DNA of 64,000 nucleotides from Planctomycetota bacterium. GTDB taxonomy: Bacteria > Planctomycetota > Phycisphaerae > Phycisphaerales > Phycisphaeraceae. Positions 8,731 to 18,253 of the stretch are shown here, piece by piece (position 1 is the stretch's first letter; every line of letters starts with the position of its first letter). The notes under the pieces are model-generated. The model saw nothing but the letters and a program-made list of their open reading frames with translations, had not been told where the DNA came from and did not search any database. The position numbers and the translations under genes were made by a program. Location: assembly GCA_016350165.1 (NCBI GenBank), contig CP066225.1, positions 4,464,001-4,528,000 on the forward strand, given 5' to 3'.

Positions 8731-10005
8731 ATGGAACGTGGACCGAATGTAAATGATATAACAAAATCAGCTGGTGAGATTACGAGAATACGTCGTAATG
8801 TCGTGATTCTTGCAGTAAGTTTTGTGATTGCAATCGTGGTGTTCACTTTGTTCTATGCGGTTCAGCCACGTGAAGAATCAGCTCCTTTACATGAAGAGAT
8901 CGTAATAGATCAAAGTGATAAGTCAGCTAGTAGCGGATTGCCTCAAAGTATGTTTGATGTTTCGTATGATGATCAGCGGCCTCAAGCGAGTAATGGAAGT
9001 GGTGAAATCATGGACATGCCGTTTGATGGTGAGTTGTCGCCAGAGCAATTGAAAGAGTATCAAAAAGCTCTGGCTGCGCTGCATAAACAACGAGAGGAAA
9101 CAACGCAACAACTTACAGCGATGAGGCAATTGCAGGAACAACTTCAAAGCCAACAGTTGGAAGAAGCGCGTAATGCGATTCAAAGTCCAATCTCATACAT
9201 GAATTATGCGGAAAGGAAGAATAAGAAAGATAAAGAACGTGATGAGGATATTGCAGAGGAAAGGTCGCCATATGCTGACATTGGTAAGATGGTTTCAGAC
9301 GCTACGAATGCGATGATGTCTGCAACGAATGCTGCTAATGGTATCGGTAATTCGTCGAACCAAGAAACTGCAAAAGAATCATTTTTACGTCGTGGTACAG
9401 TAGATACTGAAACATATCAGGTTACACATGTTACACCACAATTGTCTAAGTACGATTTGTCGGCAGGAACGTTTATTCCAGGTGCAATGATCACAGGAAT
9501 AAATACTGACTTGCCTGGCGTGATTGTCGGTAAGATTACTCAGAACGTCTACGATTCAGCGACAGGTAAATATCTTTTGATTCCACAAGGTACGAATGTT
9601 GTCGGTGAATATCAGAGTTTGATTGCGAATGGACAGAGCAGAGCTTTGATTGTTTGGCATACATTAACGATGCCGAATGGCACATCGGTACCGCTTGGTG
9701 GTGCTCCAGGTACAGATGCCGGTGGTTATGCTGGTTTGTCTGACTACACCGACTTCCATGTCGATAGTATGTTGGCTACAACGGCGATTACTACAGGTTT
9801 AGGTTTCATGGCAAATAGTGTATCCAGTAGTAGTGACGATGATGTCAGTATTCTTGGTGATACTTTAGCTCAAGGAACTTTACAGCTTGGTCAAAGTTTG
9901 ATTGATCGTGCACTTGCGCATCAGCCAACGATAACGATTCGGCCTGGATGGACATTCAATATCGTGTTACGTAAAAACGTATCACTTGCTCCTTACCGAG
10001 GTTAA
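8731..10005 (+). CDS. trbI: TrbI/VirB10-like envelope-spanning protein
   Basis: Bitopic protein linking inner- and outer-membrane parts of the type IV secretion system. The 424-residue product has an N-terminal transmembrane helix (VVILAVSFVIAIVVFTLFY), a Gln/Glu-rich linker with coiled coil (residues ~105-155), and a C-terminal VirB10 domain with the conserved TFIPGAMITGINTDLPG, LLIPQGTNVVGEYQS and PLGGAPGTDAGGYAGL elements and final TIRPGWTFNIVLRKNV. The start has an AGGAG site. A strong hairpin follows the gene, separating it from the peptidase gene. Confidence 0.92.
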   Translation: MERGPNVNDITKSAGEITRIRRNVVILAVSFVIAIVVFTLFYAVQPREESAPLHEEIVIDQSDKSASSGLPQSMFDVSYDDQRPQASNGSGEIMDMPFDGELSPEQLKEYQKALAALHKQREETTQQLTAMRQLQEQLQSQQLEEARNAIQSPISYMNYAERKNKKDKERDEDIAEERSPYADIGKMVSDATNAMMSATNAANGIGNSSNQETAKESFLRRGTVDTETYQVTHVTPQLSKYDLSAGTFIPGAMITGINTDLPGVIVGKITQNVYDSATGKYLLIPQGTNVVGEYQSLIANGQSRALIVWHTLTMPNGTSVPLGGAPGTDAGGYAGLSDYTDFHVDSMLATTAITTGLGFMANSVSSSSDDDVSILGDTLAQGTLQLGQSLIDRALAHQPTITIRPGWTFNIVLRKNVSLAPYRG

Positions 10006-10016
10006 GCATAGTCACG

Positions 10017-10048
10017 AAATTGCTGGCTTAGCGGCCAGCAATTTTCAT
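10017..10048 (+). terminator. Intrinsic terminator-like hairpin between trbI and traF
   Basis: A perfect 11-bp inverted repeat AAATTGCTGGC / GCCAGCAATTT (10017-10027 and 10034-10044) with a six-base loop, ending in a short T run. It lies directly after trbI and before the ribosome site of the peptidase gene, so it could attenuate transcription into traF rather than end it fully. Confidence 0.65.
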
Positions 10049-10066
10049 TCATGGGTGGAGATAAGA

Positions 10067-10633
10067 ATGAGTGTTATTGTAAGCAATTCAAAAAGTGGGT
10101 TGGGCAGGTTTGGGAATGCAATACGATTTAGTATATGCAGTCTACTTACATTTTTTTGCCTTCTATTTATTTTCTGGTTGCTGGTTTCATATTGGGGGAT
10201 TAGCTATACATATACAGGTAGCTTGCCTAGTGGTATTTATGTAAGATCGGAAGGTGGTATCACACGTGGAGCGTTGGTTAGTTTTGATCCAAATAAAGAT
10301 GATAAGTTAAAAGCTTTTCTTGATGAATTTGCGATAAGAGGGTCAAAGTATATATGGATGAAGAAGGTTGTGGGTATGCCTGGAGATAGGATTGATATCT
10401 CAAGTGATCATGTGATTCAAGTTAATGGGCAAAAACTATGTAATGCTAAGGTATTTCGGATTAAACCTAAACGGGATGTTGGTGAATTTCATTTAGTACA
10501 ATATCCATTTACTGTGCCAAGTGATGAGTACTATGTACTTGGAACAAATCAATATTCATTAGATTCACGATATTTTGGTACGGTTTCGAAGAGAATGATT
10601 TTAGAAGTTAATGAGCCACTTCTTACCTGGTGA
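10067..10633 (+). CDS. traF: TraF-type conjugative signal peptidase (S26 family)
   Basis: Membrane serine peptidase of the S26C type that in P-type conjugation systems processes and cyclises the TrbC pilin. From the ATG at 10067 (preceded by GGAGATAAG) the product has 188 residues: one N-terminal transmembrane helix, the catalytic Ser in SLPSGIYV, and the catalytic Lys in WMKKVVGMPGDRI, followed by the GTNQYSLDSRYFG box that closes the S26 fold. An upstream in-frame start at 9986 would overlap trbI and translate through the hairpin, so it is not used. Presence of this gene fits a circularised TrbC pilin; that is inference. Confidence 0.85.
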   Translation: MSVIVSNSKSGLGRFGNAIRFSICSLLTFFCLLFIFWLLVSYWGISYTYTGSLPSGIYVRSEGGITRGALVSFDPNKDDKLKAFLDEFAIRGSKYIWMKKVVGMPGDRIDISSDHVIQVNGQKLCNAKVFRIKPKRDVGEFHLVQYPFTVPSDEYYVLGTNQYSLDSRYFGTVSKRMILEVNEPLLTW

Positions 10634-10655
10634 TTTGATTGCGATCAATTTTTTA
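10632..10655 (+). terminator. Weak terminator-like hairpin after traF
   Basis: Right after the traF stop, TTGAT-TGCG-ATCAA (10635-10648) is followed by six T residues. The stem is short and AT-rich, so strength is doubtful, but position at the operon end is right. Confidence 0.4.
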
Positions 10656-11130
10656 TATGATATCTGTCATATAGCTTAGCTTTAGTTTCTTGTCATGATA
10701 CATGTATGATTTTTTGATGAGCTTGTGATATGAACATGTGATTCGTATGTGTGCATATTTTTAATGAGAAGATATAATGATTTTAGATTAGTCTATTTGC
10801 TGCTTAGTGCGTTTATTTTTTTAGTTAATATGCATCTATGGTTCTACTTCAATTACCAGTTTACATTTTACTTAGGCATTGGTTTGAGATTGCGATCTCA
10901 ATAAGCTGTATGGCAAACCATAATTGATATATGTGTAAAATGATGTCAATATTTTAATTGAGCATTGACACTTTATTTTTATACTAAGTTTAGATTCATC
11001 TTAAATGTATGTTCATTTAATTTCCGCCAATAAATGGACATCAGAAAATACTTACTATATAGCTTTTAGCTTTTTGGATTATGGAGTTTGGGAAAGACTG
11101 AACACGTCTTAATGCTTTTTTACATTTTAT
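10656..11130. other. AT-rich intergenic region without a gene
   Basis: About 480 bases between the secretion operon and the glycosidase gene. It is strongly AT-rich with many stops in all frames. No coding frame, tRNA or clear repeat is visible. It presumably holds the promoter of the glycosidase; several AT-rich hexamers are present but no convincing -35/-10 pair can be chosen by eye. Confidence 0.5.
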
Positions 11131-11144
11131 AGGAGTCCCTCACA

Positions 11145-14093
11145 ATGATTCGATTCTCCTCCTGTAGCCGCAAAAAACGCGGCTTGACCCGCCAGTTATA
11201 TTCTTTATTTGTCACGAGTTTGATTGCATGTCTGTTGACATCAGTTGCCTCAGCAGAACCTGAGTATATCTATGGCATCCATGATCCGGGTGGTGAGCAC
11301 TTGATGGGTGCGAACAAGGGATGGATTGTTTGGACAGAAGCAATTGGTACGAGTGGAAACGGTGGTAAGAACTATACATCTTGGCAGAATGCTGGCTATG
11401 GCGTTATTGTTCGTTTGAACAATGGCTATGGTAGTGGTGGTACTTTACCGGTTGAATCGCAGTACGATGCGTTTGCTGCGAGAAGTGCAAATTTTGTTCA
11501 GAATTCATCGGGTGTTGATTACTGGATTATTGCGAATGAGACGAATTTGGCGCGTGAGTGGCCGGGCAATAATCATGGTGATCCAAACACCGGTGAGCCG
11601 ATTACAGCAACACGGTATGTGAAAGCGTATAAGAAATGTTATACGGCAATAAAGAATGTTGCTCCTAATGCAAAGCTGTGTCCATCACCGGTTGGTACAT
11701 GGGCGCCGCCATATCCAGCTGTCGGTATTGATGGCTTTGTCGACTATTGGGTGAATACGCTGAATGGTATTGGCGCAGATAAAATCGATGGGCTGATTTT
11801 ACATGCGTATACACATGGCGCGGATCCAGCTTTAGTTACTAGCGAGCAGAAGATGGGGCCTCCGTATCAGGATATTTATTATCACTTCCGTGTGTATAAG
11901 AATTTGATGTGGGCAATTCCAAATAACATGAAGGATAAGCCTTGTCTGATTACTGAGTGTGATCAGAATACGGAAAGTGCTGATAATGCAAGTCCGAAAC
12001 ATGCATGGTTGAATCAGAAAAATGGCTGGATGAAGGCGGTTTATGCTGAAATTGATGATTGGAATCAAAATAATGATCAGCCAATCCGTTGCGTAGCAAT
12101 GTTCCGTTGGCCTACAGCTCCAGAAGGCGCTTATACATTTGGGTTCTCTGATTTGTACAATGTGCAAGCTGATTTTCAAGATGCGGTTGTATATGGATAT
12201 AAGTGGACGACGGGGAATACAAATCCGCCATCTACAGATATTCCAGATGGTGATAATTTGGCAGTAGATGCAGCTTATTATATTGAGTCAGGTCGTAATG
12301 ATACTGATCAGTATGGTCAATCAGCCCTTGATGGTAATGTGAATACGAAGTGGTGCGCCAATACATCACAGACCAATGGTATAGCAACTTTGGCGGTTGA
12401 TCTTGGTAACCAAGCTACTGTTAATGGTTTTGTTGTACGCCATGCTGAAACCGGTGGTGAGGGTGCGCATACGAATACGAAAGTATTTCGTGTTGAGTCC
12501 GCGCCGTCAATGCATGGCCCATGGACGACTGAATGGTCAGCGAATAACGGTGCTCAAGCTGAATTGAGTGCGTTTGAATATTCATCAGCAAAGACACTGC
12601 GTTATGTACGTTTAGTAATTACGAATCCAGGCAGCGATACCTATTTGCGAATCCCAGAATTTGAAGTTTATGGTTCAGCTAATTCAGCAGAGGCAATCAC
12701 GATTGAAGCGGAAGACTTTGATGGTGGCGTGAATGCAGCTAATGGTACAGACTACTACGACACAAGTAGTGGTAACTCAGGTGGTCAGTATCGTTCGACT
12801 GATGTTGATATTGAGAACTGTACTGATGGTCGCTATGACGTGGGTTGGACTGGATCAGACGAATGGCTCAATTACCCAATCCAAGGTAATGGTAGTGATT
12901 ATGCTGTTTCATTACGTTATGCCAGTCCTACAGGACAGGGTGCTTGTCGCATTAAGCTGGACGGCGTTGATGTCACAGGTTCAATTCCTATGACAAGTAC
13001 TGGTGGGTGGCAGAATTGGGTAACACTTGATTGTGGTGATGTGGCTGTGGGGGCTGGTTGGCATACGCTTTCATTTGTATCCGAAAGTTCTGGCTATAAT
13101 TTTGCAAGCATCAAGTTAGATCCAACTGATGGATCGACACCGCCACCTGCGATTGTGTTGTCAGAGGGCAATCCTAGCGGCGGTAACGTTGCAACAAGTG
13201 GTTCTGCTACAACGAGTTCAAGTTATAGTGGCGGATCGACAGGTGCCGAAGCAATCGATGGCTTGATTGATGCTGGTAATAAATGGACGAGTGCCAACGT
13301 CTCTGGGCCGCATTGGCTTGTTGTTGATTTGGGTTCTGTGAAAACAGTTAATGGATATAAAGTTCATCATGCGCAAGCTGGTGGCGAGCAGGCGTTTTAC
13401 AATACGCAGCAATTCCAGATTCAGGTTAGTTCTAGTCAGAGCGGACCTTGGATAACACATGCAGAGGTTGATAATTCTGATCAAGCAGATGCTATTACAA
13501 GCTTGTCTTATAATAATCCTCAGCAGATCCGTTATGTACGCTTGTATATCACTGATCCGGGTGTTGATAACCATGTACGTTTGCCAGAGTTTGAGGTCTA
13601 TGCTCAAGGTGGAAGTACTCCGCCTACTGGCAATACAGTTGCAGAAGATTTTAATACGATGCCTAGCTGGTCAAGTTCATACAACGGTAGTTGGGGCAGT
13701 GCAGCAAGCTGGGCGATTAGTGGTAATCAACTGCAGGGATCACGCAATAGCGAAGGTTCATCAGTCAAAGTGAAGGTTTATGATATCGATGCGAATACAG
13801 ATTACACTTTGAGTGTCTGGATTAAGTGTCCGAGCTTTGGCGGATCTTATTGGTGTGAAACTGCTTACCGACTCGGCAATTATAGTGCTTCGGATTTTGA
13901 TGCGAATGCTAGCTCATGGAGCATGGTGAAGAAGTTTGATAACGGCGGATCAAATGGCAATAGTGATACGCTAACAAAGTATCAGGTCACGTTTAATAGT
14001 GGATCTAATACAAAGTTAAGTATTGGTTATAAGTTGGGTTCGTCTAATGGCAGTGGTCCTACTGTTATGTGGGATACATTGCGTGTCGAATAG
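11145..14093 (+). CDS. Secreted clan GH-A-like glycoside hydrolase with multiple carbohydrate-binding modules
   Basis: Predicted exported polysaccharide-degrading enzyme, 982 residues. After a long signal peptide (cut near SVASA) comes a catalytic barrel of about 330 residues; the Asn-Glu pair in YWIIANETNLAREW is a plausible clan GH-A acid/base, and Glu in CLITECDQNT a plausible nucleophile. Two F5/8 type C (discoidin, CBM32-like) modules lie near residues 375-510 and 680-825, each ending in a TLRYVRLVITNPG or QIRYVRLYITDPG strand. Between them is a CBM6/35-like module starting ITIEAEDFDGG, and a jelly-roll-like module ends the protein. An AGGAG site precedes the ATG. It lies just before the type II secretion operon and could be one of its substrates. 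GH family and substrate cannot be assigned by eye. Confidence 0.75.
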   Translation: MIRFSSCSRKKRGLTRQLYSLFVTSLIACLLTSVASAEPEYIYGIHDPGGEHLMGANKGWIVWTEAIGTSGNGGKNYTSWQNAGYGVIVRLNNGYGSGGTLPVESQYDAFAARSANFVQNSSGVDYWIIANETNLAREWPGNNHGDPNTGEPITATRYVKAYKKCYTAIKNVAPNAKLCPSPVGTWAPPYPAVGIDGFVDYWVNTLNGIGADKIDGLILHAYTHGADPALVTSEQKMGPPYQDIYYHFRVYKNLMWAIPNNMKDKPCLITECDQNTESADNASPKHAWLNQKNGWMKAVYAEIDDWNQNNDQPIRCVAMFRWPTAPEGAYTFGFSDLYNVQADFQDAVVYGYKWTTGNTNPPSTDIPDGDNLAVDAAYYIESGRNDTDQYGQSALDGNVNTKWCANTSQTNGIATLAVDLGNQATVNGFVVRHAETGGEGAHTNTKVFRVESAPSMHGPWTTEWSANNGAQAELSAFEYSSAKTLRYVRLVITNPGSDTYLRIPEFEVYGSANSAEAITIEAEDFDGGVNAANGTDYYDTSSGNSGGQYRSTDVDIENCTDGRYDVGWTGSDEWLNYPIQGNGSDYAVSLRYASPTGQGACRIKLDGVDVTGSIPMTSTGGWQNWVTLDCGDVAVGAGWHTLSFVSESSGYNFASIKLDPTDGSTPPPAIVLSEGNPSGGNVATSGSATTSSSYSGGSTGAEAIDGLIDAGNKWTSANVSGPHWLVVDLGSVKTVNGYKVHHAQAGGEQAFYNTQQFQIQVSSSQSGPWITHAEVDNSDQADAITSLSYNNPQQIRYVRLYITDPGVDNHVRLPEFEVYAQGGSTPPTGNTVAEDFNTMPSWSSSYNGSWGSAASWAISGNQLQGSRNSEGSSVKVKVYDIDANTDYTLSVWIKCPSFGGSYWCETAYRLGNYSASDFDANASSWSMVKKFDNGGSNGNSDTLTKYQVTFNSGSNTKLSIGYKLGSSNGSGPTVMWDTLRVE

Positions 14094-14114
14094 TCAACAA
14101 CGATGATTGATCTA

Positions 14115-14148
14115 AGCGGGAGCAATTGATTTTGTTCTCGCTTTTTTT
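14115..14148 (+). terminator. Intrinsic terminator after the glycosidase gene
   Basis: Hairpin AGCGGGAGCAA (14115-14125) / TTGTTCTCGCT (14132-14142) with two G-T wobble pairs and a six-base loop, followed by a run of six or more T. It sits 20 bases after the glycosidase stop and ends that transcript. Confidence 0.75.
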
Positions 14149-14207
14149 CTTGCAAGTAGTTGGATGTTTTTGATCTGAAATAACCTTAATACTTTTGATA
14201 GATTACG

Positions 14208-14234
14208 TTACATTTTGGAGGATTTTGGTATAAT
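14208..14234 (+). promoter_or_regulatory. Possible sigma70-type promoter of the gsp operon
   Basis: A perfect TATAAT at 14229-14234 lies 50 bases before the gspD start. TTACAT at 14208-14213 could be the -35 box, although the 15-base spacer is shorter than ideal. Placement between the preceding terminator and the operon supports it. Confidence 0.4.
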
Positions 14235-14283
14235 CGCACTGTCATATTAAGTTAATAGCATATTTCTATAGAGATGTGATTGA

Positions 14284-16494
14284 ATGAGATCTTGTATTAC
14301 TCTTATTATTTATTTTTCACTGGTATTACAGCCACATTTCGGGGCTAGCGGCATTGTTTGGGGTGAAAACGCTCGGAGCAAATCGGATAACTCTAATGTT
14401 TCCGAGGAATTTTCGGAAGATTTGATCAGCATTAATTTACAAAGTTCTACTAAGCTGAATTTCTTAGTTGATTTTGTGAGTAACCAACTGAATGTCAATA
14501 TTCTTTATCCTGAACAATTGAAGCAAAAGGCTATTTCATTAAGAACACCAAAGCAGATTCCAAGGCGATTGTTGCTTAATATTTTGAAGCAAGCTTTATC
14601 AGTAGAAGATTTTGTGTTGCACTATGATGAAACAGGCCAGTACTACACGATTGTGCAGTCACATAAGATTGGATCGCAATCAGTATTGAAAGTTGACGGA
14701 GAGCAAGGTGGTGCGGTTACAGTTCTGTATCAATTACAGTATGTAGAGTCAACGCAAGTGATCAATGCTTTACGTCCTATGACTACGCAGCCTGGCGGGG
14801 TGATTACTTCGGTTGGAAAATATCTGATCATTAGCGATTTAGAGCGTGTAATAGAAAAAGTGCTGAGAGTTTTAAGGCAGATTGATCAGCCACGTACAGA
14901 TATTGTTTTTGAATTACATCGCTTGAGGAATTTGAAGAGTAAGAATGCTACTAAGTTGTTGATGGATGTTTTGCAATACGCGCAGCGATCGGAAGGCACG
15001 GTATCTCAGGCGGATAAATATGTGAGTGTTTATAGTATTGATCAATCCAATAGTATTTTGCTACTTGGTAGAGATGGGTGGGTTAAGAAAGCCAAGGATG
15101 TCTTGGAGTCTATTGATAATACGGGGACGAGTCGGGTTGTAAAATATGCGCCGCCGGGTGTTCCTGCGAGTGAATTTTATGAGTTGATTAAATCAGTTGT
15201 ATTTAAAGGTGATCAAACGACGCCGTATTATGCCTATGTGCGAGATGATTCGAATCTATTAGTTTTGCTGACAACAGATGAGAGGCATGAGGATGTTCGG
15301 CGGTTGGTTGAAATGCTTGAGTCGAATGAGTCGCAAAACCCATTGCCTTTGAAGGCATACAAGGTATTGAATGCTGATATTGAACAGGTTTTTGAAGTGA
15401 TTTCTTCAATGAAACTTCAGGATCTGAATTTGTCAGGTGGGTTAACTTTTCAAAGTGCGATGCAAGGGGGGAATAGTGATGGTGTTGTTGGGACGGGATC
15501 ATCGACTGATGGTAAAGGGAGTGCTGTGCAAACTGTTTTGTATGGTAATAATAATACCGATAAAGCAAGTGTATCTATTACAGTAGATAAAAATACGAAC
15601 AGCATTATTGTTTTTGGTCCCGACAATGTACAGAAGTTGATTGAGCAGTTGATTGTAATGCTTGATAAACGCAGGCCTCAGGTGATGGTGGAATGTACGA
15701 TAATCACAATCTCAGATGACAAAGAATCGTCTTTGGGCGTTGAAATAGGTGGCGATGTTAACTTTGGGAGTGATGTGAAGTCGCGTCTGTTTACGAACTT
15801 TGGTTTGAGTAAGATCAATGAGGATACAGGTGAAAGAGAATTTGTGTCAGGCGGGGGCTTTAATGGGACAGTGTTTAAAACTGATGTTGCAGATTTGATT
15901 TTGAACGCGATGGTATCTAAGGGTAAAGGTAAAGTTGTTTCGATGCCACGTTTGCTTGTGAATGATAATGCTGAGGGAAAAATTGAGAGTATCAACGAGG
16001 CTCCGTACTCAAGTGTGAATGCTTCAAGTACAGTTTCGACGACTAGTTTTGGTGGTTTTGTTCAGGCGGGAACACAGATAACTATTTCGCCACAGATAGC
16101 GGAGGGTGATTATTTACGTTTAAAATATGATGTAACGCTAAATAGTTTTTTGGGTGAGAGCACAGATAATTTGCCGCCGCCTCGACAAACTAACACGATT
16201 AGCAGTGAAGTAACTGTCCCGAATGGATATACGATTATTGTAGGTGGGGTTAAACGGTTGGATGGTAATAAATCCAAACAGGGCGTTCCGATTCTTGGTG
16301 AGTTGCCCATACTTGAGTATATGTTTGGGAGTGAGACAAATATCGATAAGAACGCAATTATGTATGTATTTATTCGTCCGATTATATTGCGGGATGATGA
16401 TTTTTCTGATTTAAAATATTTCTCGAATCGTAGTTTGGGTCAAGCGAATATGGATGCTTCGTATCCAGTGAGTGAGCCTTTGTTGATGCCTTGA
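14284..16494 (+). CDS. gspD: Type II secretion secretin GspD
   Basis: Outer-membrane secretin that forms the exit channel of the type II secretion system. The 736-residue product has a signal peptide, then N0-N3-type ring domains (repeated segments such as YQLQYVESTQVINALRPM and AYKVLNADIEQVFEVISSM), and a C-terminal secretin domain from about residue 460 with PQVMVECTIITISDD, VVSMPRLLVNDNAEG, PNGYTIIVGGVKRLDGNKSK (quoted in part) and the closing VPILGELPILEYMFGSE. It opens a gsp operon and is followed four bases later by gspE. Length is typical. Gly/Ser-rich loop near residues 390-410 may be an insertion. Confidence 0.92.
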   Translation: MRSCITLIIYFSLVLQPHFGASGIVWGENARSKSDNSNVSEEFSEDLISINLQSSTKLNFLVDFVSNQLNVNILYPEQLKQKAISLRTPKQIPRRLLLNILKQALSVEDFVLHYDETGQYYTIVQSHKIGSQSVLKVDGEQGGAVTVLYQLQYVESTQVINALRPMTTQPGGVITSVGKYLIISDLERVIEKVLRVLRQIDQPRTDIVFELHRLRNLKSKNATKLLMDVLQYAQRSEGTVSQADKYVSVYSIDQSNSILLLGRDGWVKKAKDVLESIDNTGTSRVVKYAPPGVPASEFYELIKSVVFKGDQTTPYYAYVRDDSNLLVLLTTDERHEDVRRLVEMLESNESQNPLPLKAYKVLNADIEQVFEVISSMKLQDLNLSGGLTFQSAMQGGNSDGVVGTGSSTDGKGSAVQTVLYGNNNTDKASVSITVDKNTNSIIVFGPDNVQKLIEQLIVMLDKRRPQVMVECTIITISDDKESSLGVEIGGDVNFGSDVKSRLFTNFGLSKINEDTGEREFVSGGGFNGTVFKTDVADLILNAMVSKGKGKVVSMPRLLVNDNAEGKIESINEAPYSSVNASSTVSTTSFGGFVQAGTQITISPQIAEGDYLRLKYDVTLNSFLGESTDNLPPPRQTNTISSEVTVPNGYTIIVGGVKRLDGNKSKQGVPILGELPILEYMFGSETNIDKNAIMYVFIRPIILRDDDFSDLKYFSNRSLGQANMDASYPVSEPLLMP

Positions 16495-16507
16495 GGGATT
16501 GAGTGTG

Positions 16508-18250
16508 ATGCGAGAAATGAGTCAGATAATTGATGCAAGGGTTGGTGTAGATGGTGAAGGTGGTGTTGTGGGATGGGGTGGCCAAGGTGAATGTGTAAAG
16601 CTTGAAACGTTGAAGGTATCGGCGCGGTTTGTTGAGCGTGTGCCGATTGGTTATGCGCGTCGTCATGGGGTGATGGGATGTGCACCTGCCTTCGGAAAAT
16701 CGTTTCGCGAAAATGCTGGCAATAATGATGAGGGGGTTGAGGGTGCTGTGGATGGGATGTTGTTGGCTGTGAGTGAGCAGTGCGGGGGTGATGTGGTTGA
16801 TGTGATGCGGCGGATGTTCGGGGTGACCAATATACGGATCGAAAAGTTTGAGCATGCGCAGGTGCTTGCGAAGATTAATCAGGCATACCAGCAGCAGTCG
16901 GGGCAGGCGGATGCGGTGATTGAAAAACTGGAGGTTGGTAAGGAAGACGATTTAAGTCGATTGATGAACACTTCTGGGGTAACTTCCGGGGGCGGGGGGA
17001 TGCATGAAGATTTGCTGGATGTGGCGTCGCGTGCGCCGGTGATTAAGTTGGTGAACCTGATGTTGTTTGAGGCGGTGAAGGCTGAGGCGTCGGATGTGCA
17101 TGTGCAGCCGTATGAGGATCGGCTGGTTGTGAGGTTGCGTATTGATGGTGTTTTGTTTGATGCGTATACGTTGTCGCGGAGTGTGCTAGAGGAAATGGTG
17201 AGCCGGGTGAAGGTGATGGGGAAGATGAATATTGCGGAGAAGCGTTTGCCGCAGGATGGGCGTGCGACGGTGCAGGTGGGTGATGGTGTGGTGGATTTGC
17301 GCATCTCTAGTATTCCGAGCAGTCACGGCGAGCGAATTGTGATTCGTTTATTGGATAAGAGTGCGCGGCTTTATACGCTCAGTGAATTGGGGATGGGCGA
17401 GCAGTCGTATGAAGAATATAGATCGCTGATTGGTGTTGAGCATGGTTTAGTTTTGGTGACGGGGCCGACGGGATCGGGTAAATCGACGACGCTCTATGCA
17501 TCGCTTAGTGAGATTAATAGTAAGCAGTCGAATATTTTGACGTTGGAAGATCCGATTGAGTATCAGCTTGATGGGATCAGTCAGATACAGATCAGTGAGA
17601 AAAAGGGGATGACGTTTGCGAGTGGGTTAAGGAGCGTATTACGTCAGGATCCGGATATTGTGATGGTGGGTGAGATCCGTGACCAGGAGACAGCGGTGCT
17701 TGCGATTCAGGCAGCGCTGACAGGTCACTTGGTGTTCTCGACGTTGCATACGAATGATGCAGCGAGTGCGGTGACGAGGTTGTTGGATCTGGGTATTGAG
17801 CCTTACCTGGTGGCGAGTTCACTGGTGGGTGTGATGGCGCAGCGATTGGTTAGGCGTGTGTGTCCTCACTGCGGAACATATGATCAGGCAATGGTAGGTG
17901 GGCTGCACCGTTTGGATTTGAATGAAAGTGATGTTGATACGCGGCGGATGCGTTTAGGACGGGGTTGTGAATTGTGTCGAGGTACGGGATACCGCGGGCG
18001 TGTGGGGTTGTATGAATTATTGATGGTGAATGAACCTATTCGTGAGTTAGTCCAGTCAAGAGCGACGGCTGCGCAGATTAAACAAGAGGCTGTTAAGAGT
18101 GTGCATATGCGGCCGTTACGTGAGTCAGGTGTTGAAAAGATACTTGAGGGTGTGACGACGGTTGATGAAGTTATGCGTGTGACGATGCGTGAATTTAATG
18201 GCGTTAGCGAAACAGAATCACGTGATGAGTTGATACAAGGTGAGATCTAA
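16508..18250 (+). CDS. gspE: Type II secretion ATPase GspE
   Basis: Cytoplasmic hexameric ATPase driving pseudopilus assembly. The C-terminal ~380 residues carry a full PulE/GspE core: Asp-box region GERIVIRLLDK, Walker A GPTGSGKSTTLY, Walker B VGEIRDQETA, His-box GHLVFSTLHTNDA, and a zinc-binding tetracysteine site CPHCG...CELCRGTGYRGR. The N-terminal domain (about 150 residues) has a GspE-N-like LL(A) element followed by a Gly-rich linker. ATG at 16508 is listed; a TTG nine bases upstream is an alternative. The reading strand of this gene is very G-rich, which creates long spurious antisense frames. Close spacing to gspD and gspF shows one operon. Confidence 0.92.
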   Translation: MREMSQIIDARVGVDGEGGVVGWGGQGECVKLETLKVSARFVERVPIGYARRHGVMGCAPAFGKSFRENAGNNDEGVEGAVDGMLLAVSEQCGGDVVDVMRRMFGVTNIRIEKFEHAQVLAKINQAYQQQSGQADAVIEKLEVGKEDDLSRLMNTSGVTSGGGGMHEDLLDVASRAPVIKLVNLMLFEAVKAEASDVHVQPYEDRLVVRLRIDGVLFDAYTLSRSVLEEMVSRVKVMGKMNIAEKRLPQDGRATVQVGDGVVDLRISSIPSSHGERIVIRLLDKSARLYTLSELGMGEQSYEEYRSLIGVEHGLVLVTGPTGSGKSTTLYASLSEINSKQSNILTLEDPIEYQLDGISQIQISEKKGMTFASGLRSVLRQDPDIVMVGEIRDQETAVLAIQAALTGHLVFSTLHTNDAASAVTRLLDLGIEPYLVASSLVGVMAQRLVRRVCPHCGTYDQAMVGGLHRLDLNESDVDTRRMRLGRGCELCRGTGYRGRVGLYELLMVNEPIRELVQSRATAAQIKQEAVKSVHMRPLRESGVEKILEGVTTVDEVMRVTMREFNGVSETESRDELIQGEI

Positions 18251-18253
18251 TCG

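Noticed and set aside
16382-16855. Long minus-strand frames rich in His/Pro/Ser across the gspD/gspE junction
   Set aside because: They mirror the G-rich coding strand of gspD/gspE, which carries clear family motifs; their composition is typical of antisense artefacts.
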